Shown one piece after another: positions 1-6,236 of a stretch of DNA of 64,000 nucleotides. The DNA is from a virus: positions 214,713 to 278,712 of IMG/VR virus record IMGVR_UViG_3300030102_006934, one strand, 5' to 3'. The notes under the pieces are model-generated. The model did not search any database. It was not told the origin of the DNA and worked only from the letters and a program-made list of their open reading frames with translations. A program made the translations under genes and the position numbers. Numbering within the stretch: position 1 is the first letter of the stretch; the number at the start of each line of letters is the position of its first letter.

Positions 1-2
1 AA

Positions 3-293
3 GAAGGAGATGTGGATGAAAATTTTGTTTTAGCCGCTGACGAAGCTAAAGACAAGGGAGATGATGAATTTGAATATCCTAAAGGTAGTGGTAAGATGCA
101 TCCCGTAACAATTAAAGCCGATATAAAAAATGAAGAAAAAGAAGTAACTGAAATTACTGTGGGTGAAAAAAAATATAAAGTTGTGGAAGAGTCAGTAAAT
201 AAATTAACTGAAGCTTTATCTAACACAACTAATAAAGAAATTATAAAAGAAGATATGGATTTCTTTAATAAAATGGTAAATTATAAAAAATAA
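3..293 (+). CDS. Partial hypothetical protein (3' end only)
   Basis: The reading frame is open to the left edge of the window, so this is the C-terminal part of a longer protein. A GTG at 12 is in frame, but nothing marks it as the true start. About 96 residues are visible. They are rich in Lys and Glu, with an amphipathic C-terminal half and no Cys or membrane segment. The stop lies 7 bp before the next start, so the two genes are probably co-transcribed. No family is recognised. A leader like those of the following genes could lie upstream but is not visible. Confidence 0.6.
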   Translation, partial: EGDVDENFVLAADEAKDKGDDEFEYPKGSGKMHPVTIKADIKNEEKEVTEITVGEKKYKVVEESVNKLTEALSNTTNKEIIKEDMDFFNKMVNYKK

Positions 294-300
294 TATTAAA

Positions 301-885
301 ATGAAAAGAAGGTATAAAGTAACAAAAGAACAATTAGAGATGGTAGTTGAGTCTCTAGTATCTGACAATTCTTTAGTGGAAAACAAAGAAGGTGTTTTGG
401 AAGAAGGTATTTTTGACAGACTTAGAATGAAATTTAAAGCTAAAGTAGAAGCATTTTTAGATAAATTAAGTCAATCTGACGACCCAGAAGTACAAGATGC
501 TTTAGCTACTGTTAAAGCAACAGCTTCTAAAGTAGATGCAGAAGATGTACCTACTGAAGAAATAGAGGCCAATAATGAAGTTATGGAAGCCATTTTAAGT
601 ATGGGTAACTTAATTAACGAATCTGTAAAAGGTAAAATGAGTAAGGTGGATAGAGCTATCAATAGAGTTAAAGAGATTGGTGGATGGGGTACTGCTGGTG
701 CAGCCTTTGTAACTGCGGTAGGTGTTTTACTTAAAGCGGCTATAGGAGCAGGTATGTATACACTTGGTTTACCAGTTGGTTTAGTGGTTATGATAATGTT
801 AGCTATATTAGTACCTGGGGCTGTTATAGGTGGTTCAGCTACTAATAAAAGAACAAGAGATAAAACTGGTGATATTAGGTATTAA
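301..885 (+). CDS. Putative internal/ejection protein with leader motif and C-terminal membrane hairpin
   Basis: The 194-aa protein begins with a short basic leader (MKRRYKVTKEQLEMVVES) resembling those of the next genes. A VLEEG sequence at about residues 32-36 fits the (I/L)xE cleavage rule of T4 prohead protease, and a second candidate (LINES) lies at about 104-108. The middle is charged and helical. Residues 129-152 and 156-178 are two hydrophobic, Gly/Ala-rich segments that could insert in a membrane. Inference: a capsid-packaged protein delivered with the DNA. A holin-like role is an alternative, but the long soluble N-terminus argues against it. A bidirectional hairpin terminator follows the stop. 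Confidence 0.65.
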   Translation: MKRRYKVTKEQLEMVVESLVSDNSLVENKEGVLEEGIFDRLRMKFKAKVEAFLDKLSQSDDPEVQDALATVKATASKVDAEDVPTEEIEANNEVMEAILSMGNLINESVKGKMSKVDRAINRVKEIGGWGTAGAAFVTAVGVLLKAAIGAGMYTLGLPVGLVVMIMLAILVPGAVIGGSATNKRTRDKTGDIRY

Positions 886-906
886 TAAAAACCTTAAATA
901 TTAATT

Positions 907-936
907 AAACCCTCACAGTAATGTGGGGGTTTTTAT
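907..936. terminator. Bidirectional intrinsic terminator
   Basis: A 10-bp stem pairs 907-916 with 923-932 (AAACCCTCAC with GTGGGGGTTT, one T-G pair) around a 6-nt loop. A T-run follows on the plus strand. It lies between convergent genes ending at 885 and 933. Confidence 0.8.
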
Positions 937-1199
937 TTTTTAATCTCTTCTGATAATGATTTTATCATTAGTGTAATTTCACTATTTTCTTCTTTCATTT
1001 CATTTTTATTGATGAACTTATCACTAATAAAAATCCATATTAAGTAGTGCCCTACTAATTGAAATATCGGTGGGTTGTCTACTAAGTAACCAAAAAACAA
1101 AGTTAAACTTAGGGTTAAAATAAAGAAAAATATTTCAGTATTAAAAAATCTGATTAGTTTTAGAAATAATATTTTTTTTATGATTTGGGTTTTTTTCAT
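933..1199 (-). CDS. Small membrane protein, unknown
   Basis: The 88-aa minus-strand product has a basic N-terminus and two hydrophobic stretches at about residues 20-41 and 44-60, then a charged tail ending in SLSEEIKK. It is convergent with the plus-strand cargo genes and shares the terminator at 907-932. A TATATTTG box (1229-1222, minus strand) lies 23 bp upstream of its ATG and fits the Bacteroidota -7 element, but I see no -33 partner. No family is recognised. Small membrane proteins on the opposite strand in phages are sometimes superinfection-exclusion or moron genes; here that is only a guess. Confidence 0.5.
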   Translation of the reverse strand: MKKTQIIKKILFLKLIRFFNTEIFFFILTLSLTLFFGYLVDNPPIFQLVGHYLIWIFISDKFINKNEMKEENSEITLMIKSLSEEIKK

Positions 1200-1221
1200 T
1201 TTTTTCTTTAGTGTTTAATTA

Positions 1222-1229
1222 CAAATATA
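1222..1229 (-). promoter_or_regulatory. Possible Bacteroidota -7 box (TATATTTG)
   Basis: CAAATATA on the plus strand reads TATATTTG on the minus strand, upstream of the 88-aa gene. It matches TAnnTTTG, but no TTG is found at the expected -33 distance. Confidence 0.3.
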
Positions 1230-1239
1230 ATAATTATTT

Positions 1240-1608
1240 TTAATCATACAGTGGATCTATTACAAAATTTTCTATTTTATGTAAATTATCCTTGTTTAAG
1301 ACACCTTGTTCCTTGTATTTTAGAACTGAAAACCAATAATTAGATATTCCCTCCCTTCTTTTGTTAGCGTGATACCCAGAAGAAAGGAAAGAGAAAAAAG
1401 AAGCTACACCAAATAATAATGGTATTAAATAGTATAAACCAAAAAAGAAAGTGATTAAAGTACCTAAAATTTGTAGTTTAAAATGTGTTATGTTTTTTTT
1501 AACTTTCTTACTAGATAGGTTTATGTCTTCCACTAAATTAGATATATTTTTTATCATTTCTTCTTCAGTAAATCCTCTATCTTCTACTATGTATCTTAAA
1601 TCTGACAT
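1240..1608 (-). CDS. Small membrane protein, unknown
   Basis: The 122-aa protein has a soluble N-terminal helix-rich part (residues 1-43), a hydrophobic hairpin at about 44-79 and a polar C-terminal region of about 40 residues. It lies 40 bp upstream of the other minus-strand membrane gene, so the two may form one unit. A TATATTTG box at 1627-1620 precedes the ATG. I do not recognise a family. The topology suggests both ends face the same side of the inner membrane. Confidence 0.55.
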   Translation of the reverse strand: MSDLRYIVEDRGFTEEEMIKNISNLVEDINLSSKKVKKNITHFKLQILGTLITFFFGLYYLIPLLFGVASFFSFLSSGYHANKRREGISNYWFSVLKYKEQGVLNKDNLHKIENFVIDPLYD

Positions 1609-1619
1609 AATGTTTTTTA

Positions 1620-1627
1620 CAAATATA
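1620..1627 (-). promoter_or_regulatory. Possible Bacteroidota -7 box (TATATTTG)
   Basis: TATATTTG on the minus strand lies 11 bp upstream of the start at 1608. The upstream -33 TTG is not at the consensus distance, so the call is weak. Confidence 0.3.
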
Positions 1628-1681
1628 AAAAATTATCACAAAAAAACCTAATAATAGTGATTTTTTTTTATTAAAAGCGGT

Positions 1682-1697
1682 GATATTTATATAATAA
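1682..1697 (+). promoter_or_regulatory. ATATTTATA-type element (candidate phage promoter)
   Basis: GATATTTATATAATAA ends 15 bp before the ATG at 1713. It is one of about ten similar elements in this window that sit just upstream of genes or gene blocks. Confidence 0.5.
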
Positions 1698-1712
1698 ATA
1701 TAAATATTTTAC

Positions 1713-2573
1713 ATGAAAAAGTACATTATCACTGAACCTCAACTAAATTTAATTAAAACTAAGTTAAATGAGAGTAATCTTAGATCATACGTATTTGATT
1801 GGGATGATAATATACTTTACATGCCTACCACCATTAAAATGGATGTTAAAACCTCTGGTGGTTGGGAACCTATTGATGTATCTACGGAGGATTACTCTAA
1901 GGTTAGAACTGATTCTAATTATAGACTTAGGGATAACGACCCTAATATAGCTTTCAAGGATTTTAGAGATTCTAAATCATTTATCAGAGATATTAAAAAA
2001 GCTTTAAAAAATAAAATGTTCGCTCCTAGTTATGATAAATTTAAAGAAGCTCTTATTTTCGCTAATCCTTTCGGTATAAATACGGCTAGGTCACACAAAC
2101 CACAAACTTTAAGGAACGGTGTTAAGTTTTTCATAGATGAAGTTTTTACTGAAGAAGAAAAAGAAGAAATGGTTAGTAATATAAATAAAAGTATGAGAAG
2201 TACTAAAAATTTAAATAGAGAACAAACTATTGATTTTTATTTAGATGAAATGGGTGAATACTATCCAGTATCATCTAAAGAATTTGGTAAAAGATTCGGT
2301 ATTGATACGTCTCTCACAGCTTCTAATCCAGAACACGCTAAAAAAATAGCTATTGAACATTTCATAAAAAAGGTATTTGATAATGTAAAAACTTTGGTTA
2401 ATAGTGATTATAAAAAAATGTCTTTGGGGTTTTCTGATGATGATGTTAGAAATGTTAGGTCTATGGAACTATTTATTGAAGAAGAACTTAATAAAATGTA
2501 TCCAGAATTTCATTTTGTGGTTTACGATACCTCTGAGAAGGGTAAGAGAAAAATGGTAATAGAAAAAGAATGA
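1713..2573 (+). CDS. HAD-like phosphatase domain protein with N-terminal leader
   Basis: The 286-aa protein starts with a leader (MKKYIITEPQLNLI) containing IxE and LNES sites. Directly after it comes a HAD motif I of the DxDxN type (D29, D31, N33). T124-A125-R126 fits motif II, and the acidic cluster D242-D244 in a GFSDDD context fits motif IV. The HAD superfamily includes nucleotide and polynucleotide phosphatases; the substrate here cannot be read from sequence. The stop overlaps the next ATG by 4 bp (ATGA), so the two genes are translationally coupled. The leader suggests packaging into the head (inference). The HAD call is fairly secure; the function is open. Confidence 0.7.
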   Translation: MKKYIITEPQLNLIKTKLNESNLRSYVFDWDDNILYMPTTIKMDVKTSGGWEPIDVSTEDYSKVRTDSNYRLRDNDPNIAFKDFRDSKSFIRDIKKALKNKMFAPSYDKFKEALIFANPFGINTARSHKPQTLRNGVKFFIDEVFTEEEKEEMVSNINKSMRSTKNLNREQTIDFYLDEMGEYYPVSSKEFGKRFGIDTSLTASNPEHAKKIAIEHFIKKVFDNVKTLVNSDYKKMSLGFSDDDVRNVRSMELFIEEELNKMYPEFHFVVYDTSEKGKRKMVIEKE

Positions 2574-3091
2574 AAAATTTAATACGTAAAATATTGAAAG
2601 AAGAAACAGAAGATTTTGATTGGGTTAGTGAGGTGGACACTGAACAAGATTTTGAAGATTACTTTTATGGTAAAGGTGAATACTATCATAATAGAAGAAA
2701 TGCACCAGGTATATACATCGCGAGAGATATAAAATGGTGGAAAAATTGGATTATGAATGTGTATGGAGCTCATGCGGTAATTGAAGAAGATGTTGAGGAG
2801 TTTGCGGAGATGGTAAAAGAATTGGTTAATCCAATAGATGGGGGTAAGAAAGAATATACAATATTAGCTAATGATGTTTATGACTATGTTAGATCTCATA
2901 AAGGTAAAACTACTTTTCAAGAAAGTACTGGTGATATAAAGGATGCTTATGATTCTTTTGGTCTTTACGCTAATAATAATAATTTAAACATCTTACAGGT
3001 AATGGATGTATTTGATAGGTGGTTAAATAAAAGAAAAAAAGAGGGGAGACCACTACATGTTGAAGATGGTCAAAGTTTTAATATAGATTAG
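2570..3091 (+). CDS. Hypothetical protein with LKE leader
   Basis: The 173-aa acidic protein opens with MKNLIRKILKEE followed by DFDW. This is nearly the same leader as the protein starting at 4896, although the rest of the two sequences differ. LKE is a candidate (I/L)xE prohead-protease site. The body is rich in Trp, Tyr and acidic residues, with no Cys motif or membrane segment. It is coupled to the upstream HAD gene by a 4-bp overlap. No family is recognised. Confidence 0.65.
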   Translation: MKNLIRKILKEETEDFDWVSEVDTEQDFEDYFYGKGEYYHNRRNAPGIYIARDIKWWKNWIMNVYGAHAVIEEDVEEFAEMVKELVNPIDGGKKEYTILANDVYDYVRSHKGKTTFQESTGDIKDAYDSFGLYANNNNLNILQVMDVFDRWLNKRKKEGRPLHVEDGQSFNID

Positions 3092-3102
3092 AGAACGGAC
3101 TA

Positions 3103-4896
3103 ATGGGTAAAATAAATTACATATTAAAGGATTTGATACTTGAATCACGTAGAAAAGATTTAATGAATAAGTATCGTGAATTGTATGAAAAGGATTTTGA
3201 TACAGTTGGTGGTATAGAGATTCGTGATGGTGATTATGATGATTTCGATTCTTTCATAAACGTACTTGAAGAGGAAATACCACACCCAAAGTATTTAGAG
3301 TTTGCTTTGAAAAATATGTGTTGTGGTGTAAAATGGGACATACCTAACTCAATACTTAATATGTTGGTTGATTTCCATGAATTATCGGAAAAAGGTTTTA
3401 TTAAAAATAAAGACATATACTCTAAGGAATATAGGAATGATACTGATTTTAAATTTTTAATATCAGTAATAGAAGGAGCTAAAGAACTAGAAAGAAAAAA
3501 AGAGTTAAAAACAAAGTTAACTAGTGAGAGAGATGTTATATATGACGGTGATAGATGGGTCGTGATAGTACCTAAATCACATTTAGCCTCTTGTAAGTAT
3601 GGTGCTGGAACTAAGTGGTGTACCGCCAGTAAAAACAACCCAGAACATTTCGGTGATTACACAGATGATGCATTATTGTTTTATATTTTAGATAAAAATG
3701 AAATACCAACTACACAATCTATGGGTGAGGTGGATGATAATCTCATGTATAAAATAGCTATTAATTGGAGGTATGATTTCGATAGTGATAAAAACAAATA
3801 CTTAGGTTATTCTATTTTAGATAGGAAGGAGGTAGAAATGTATGATGTTAAAGATAATAGAATAAAAATATCACATGTAATACCCTTACTACCGAAAGAT
3901 ATGGTTGATTCGATGGAGGATTATTATAAACAAACCATCCAATCTAAAAACAAAGAACATTTAAAAAAGGAGTTAAGTCTTAAACTTATATTGAATGATT
4001 TTCAACAAAAATTAGTTGACAGTGGATTAGTTAGTAAGTTTATGAGTAAATTAGAAAGGGATTTACCTAAAGAACAAGTGGTTAAACTTAATGGTGGTAT
4101 TGATGATATGGAAACAGATGTTTCAACACACACATTTTACTTTACGTTAAATGATAACACTTCAATGGAAGATTCGATGGACTTGAATAGTAAACCCATA
4201 TATAGTGGTTTTGTTTTAGGTACTCAGGAATTTACTGGTAAGGAACAATTTTTAGAGTTAATGTTAATGGATGAAGAGGGTGTTACTGTAGATAGTGAAG
4301 AGTTGGTGATGGATATAACAGGGTTTAGAAATATATTTGGATATAAATTCGTAAAACCTTCAGCTTTAGATGATTCTGTTAAATGGGAAAATTGGTTAAG
4401 GTTTTTAAATTTGAAAAAAGATACATTTTTTAATACTAAACCAGAGATAATAATCAACAAGTTATATAAAAAAGTTATAGACTTTATTAGAGATAATTCT
4501 TGGATGAGACAGTGGCAAGGTGAAAATTCTAAAAAAACTTATCATACAACATCTAATGGTGAAGTTTATTGGGTGCCATCTAATTGTTCTTCAACATACG
4601 TATTTAAATATCCACTAAAAGAGGGTACAATAAGTTCTAATTTTATAGAATATATTAAAGAAAATCCAGGTTCCACATCTAAACAATTTTATTGGGACGT
4701 TTATCAAAAAGATTATTTCCCAGGTTTAAATAGTGCATTAACACCTAGTTTAAAGGCTGCTGGTATTATTAAAACTAAAAAAGGAAGATACGGTGAATTA
4801 AAATATTATTTAGGTCCTAATTATATAAAATGGACTCAGGGTAGAGTACATAGATATAGATTACAGTGTATACCCATGAAATGGAAAAGAAGATAA
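3103..4896 (+). CDS. Large protein with GTKWCT-motif domain and possible C-terminal winged helix
   Basis: The 597-aa protein begins with a leader-like helix ending in LILES, again an (I/L)xE pattern. Around residues 150-200 lies a conserved-looking block: a Trp-rich strand, a VPKS turn, then GAGTKWCTA at 167-175 followed by a tyrosine/phenylalanine-rich stretch. I have the impression that this GxGTKWCT pattern recurs in uncharacterised phage proteins, but I cannot assign an activity. Residues about 508-575 (NPGSTSKQF..., SALTPSLKAAGIIKTKKGRYGEL) look like a winged-helix DNA-binding domain. The stop overlaps the next ATG by one base (TAATG). Confidence 0.65.
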   Translation: MGKINYILKDLILESRRKDLMNKYRELYEKDFDTVGGIEIRDGDYDDFDSFINVLEEEIPHPKYLEFALKNMCCGVKWDIPNSILNMLVDFHELSEKGFIKNKDIYSKEYRNDTDFKFLISVIEGAKELERKKELKTKLTSERDVIYDGDRWVVIVPKSHLASCKYGAGTKWCTASKNNPEHFGDYTDDALLFYILDKNEIPTTQSMGEVDDNLMYKIAINWRYDFDSDKNKYLGYSILDRKEVEMYDVKDNRIKISHVIPLLPKDMVDSMEDYYKQTIQSKNKEHLKKELSLKLILNDFQQKLVDSGLVSKFMSKLERDLPKEQVVKLNGGIDDMETDVSTHTFYFTLNDNTSMEDSMDLNSKPIYSGFVLGTQEFTGKEQFLELMLMDEEGVTVDSEELVMDITGFRNIFGYKFVKPSALDDSVKWENWLRFLNLKKDTFFNTKPEIIINKLYKKVIDFIRDNSWMRQWQGENSKKTYHTTSNGEVYWVPSNCSSTYVFKYPLKEGTISSNFIEYIKENPGSTSKQFYWDVYQKDYFPGLNSALTPSLKAAGIIKTKKGRYGELKYYLGPNYIKWTQGRVHRYRLQCIPMKWKRR

Positions 4897-5432
4897 TGAA
4901 AAATGTAATATTAAAAATATTAAAAGAGTCTGGTGATTTTGATTGGGCTGGTGATATACCTAGTTTCTTGGAGGTTTTACAACCAGTAAGTAATAGAAAT
5001 CCGAAAGATGTGTGGAGGTTACACTTTAATTTAGGTTATGGTGAAAGTTCTCATAGATGGTCTTCGGATTGGGCTCAATTTAATAATGATGAAAAATCTA
5101 CAAAAAATTTACAATGGTTAATTAATTTAATTGAGTTTCAAGAAGATGATAAAGGTACTTTTGATTCGAGTGCTTTAGCTTCAGCATTTTTGAGCGGTCA
5201 GGAATGGATTATGGGTCCATACTTGAAAGATTGGAAAGCTAAGGATTATGATAAATTGGATTCAGTTGAACAAAAAGATACAGCCGAAGAATGGATAGAG
5301 GAAATATTACAAGATTACGGTTTATGGGATTTAGATGATTATTCGGGTAGACCAGCACCAATTGAGGATTGGAAAGTAACCTATTTCGATAAAAATGGTG
5401 TGGAACATATTGTTAAGGTAAATAATATTTAA
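4896..5432 (+). CDS. Hypothetical protein with LKES leader
   Basis: I prefer the ATG at 4896 (178 aa) over the GTG at 4866. It overlaps the upstream stop by one base and gives the leader MKNVILKILKESGDFDW, which closely parallels the gene at 2570. After the leader the protein is acidic and Trp-rich, with no recognised family. LKE|S fits a T4-type prohead-protease site. The gene ends the leader-bearing cluster and is followed immediately by a strong hairpin terminator. Confidence 0.65.
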   Translation: MKNVILKILKESGDFDWAGDIPSFLEVLQPVSNRNPKDVWRLHFNLGYGESSHRWSSDWAQFNNDEKSTKNLQWLINLIEFQEDDKGTFDSSALASAFLSGQEWIMGPYLKDWKAKDYDKLDSVEQKDTAEEWIEEILQDYGLWDLDDYSGRPAPIEDWKVTYFDKNGVEHIVKVNNI

Positions 5433-5464
5433 AAAAAAGGGACTAAAAAGTCCCTTTTTTTTTA
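5431..5464. terminator. Bidirectional intrinsic terminator
   Basis: A 6-bp stem GGGACT/AGTCCC (5439-5444 with 5449-5454) has a 4-nt loop, flanked by A8 on the left and T10 on the right. It therefore works for both the plus-strand cluster and the convergent clpP. Confidence 0.85.
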
Positions 5465-6136
5465 TCCAATAACCTCATCTATAATACCATAGTCTAAAGC
5501 TTCTTTTGAACCTAACCACAAATCTCTTTGTGCGTCTTTTTCAACTCTTTTAGCTGTTTTACCACAGTACTTACCTAATAACTCAAATAAAGTTTTATTA
5601 ACCTTTTCCCACTCATCAAACTGTATTCTAGCGTCTTGTATGTTACCACCCGCTCCACCACTAGATTGATGTAACATAGTTCTTGAGTGTGGTAAAGAAG
5701 CTCTCATACCTTTTGTACCAGCACCTAATAATACTGAGCCCATTGAAGCGGCCATACCAGTATTAATTGTTTGTATTTTTGTTGGAATATAATTCATAAC
5801 ATCTACCATAGATAGACCAGCTTTCACACTACCACCAGGACTATCTATATGCATTGTTATAGTTTTCTTTGGATCTTGTTGTGATAAATAAAGTAATTGT
5901 GCTTGTACTGTTATAGCCATTCTATCATCTACTGGACCAGCACACCAGATAATTCTATCCATCATTAGTCTATCAAATACAGACATTACAGCCATATTTA
6001 ATTGTCTCTCTTCTATAATAGTTGGGGTAACTGAAGCTGAAACGTTTGGTGCTACAGATTGTAACTCTTGATATGAGTTAATCATTTTTTCGTTTAAACC
6101 TAGGTGTTTTTTTGCGTACTTATTAAATTCTGACAT
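5462..6136 (-). CDS. clpP: ClpP-like serine protease (S14 family)
   Basis: The 224-aa protein has the full ClpP catalytic signature. Ser131 lies in GMAASMGS, His156 in MLHQSSGG and Asp205 in QRDLWL, with the oxyanion-loop IDSPGGSV at about 97-104. Length and motifs resemble bacterial ClpP more than the shorter phage-head S14 proteases. ClpP forms a tetradecameric chamber that degrades proteins fed by Clp ATPases; no Clp ATPase is visible here, so a host partner is likely. A prohead-maturation role is an alternative, and (I/L)xE sites in neighbouring proteins make it worth considering. The gene is a single minus-strand unit that ends in a shared terminator. Confidence 0.9.
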   Translation of the reverse strand: MSEFNKYAKKHLGLNEKMINSYQELQSVAPNVSASVTPTIIEERQLNMAVMSVFDRLMMDRIIWCAGPVDDRMAITVQAQLLYLSQQDPKKTITMHIDSPGGSVKAGLSMVDVMNYIPTKIQTINTGMAASMGSVLLGAGTKGMRASLPHSRTMLHQSSGGAGGNIQDARIQFDEWEKVNKTLFELLGKYCGKTAKRVEKDAQRDLWLGSKEALDYGIIDEVIG

Positions 6137-6163
6137 GTCTTTTGAAATTTATTGTTTTTTATA

Positions 6164-6192
6164 ACTATAGTTTAATTATTATAATAAGTCAA
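6164..6192 (-). promoter_or_regulatory. Possible promoter of clpP (TTGACT-N17-TATAGT)
   Basis: On the minus strand TTGACT (6192-6187) and TATAGT (6169-6164) are spaced by 17 bp, 28 bp upstream of the clpP ATG. This resembles a general sigma70 promoter rather than the Bacteroidota type. In such AT-rich DNA it may be chance. Confidence 0.35.
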
Positions 6193-6214
6193 ATTAATTT
6201 TTTATAAAAAACCT

Positions 6215-6231
6215 AATATTTATATAAAAAA
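6215..6231 (+). promoter_or_regulatory. ATATTTATA-type element (candidate phage promoter)
   Basis: AATATTTATATAAAAAA ends 5 bp before the ATG at 6237. It is a member of the recurrent element family. Confidence 0.5.
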
Positions 6232-6236
6232 GATTT

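Noticed and set aside
3234-3638. Minus-strand ORF of 134 aa inside the GTKWCT protein
   Set aside because: Antisense to a gene with clear conserved motifs; low plausibility of coding on both strands.
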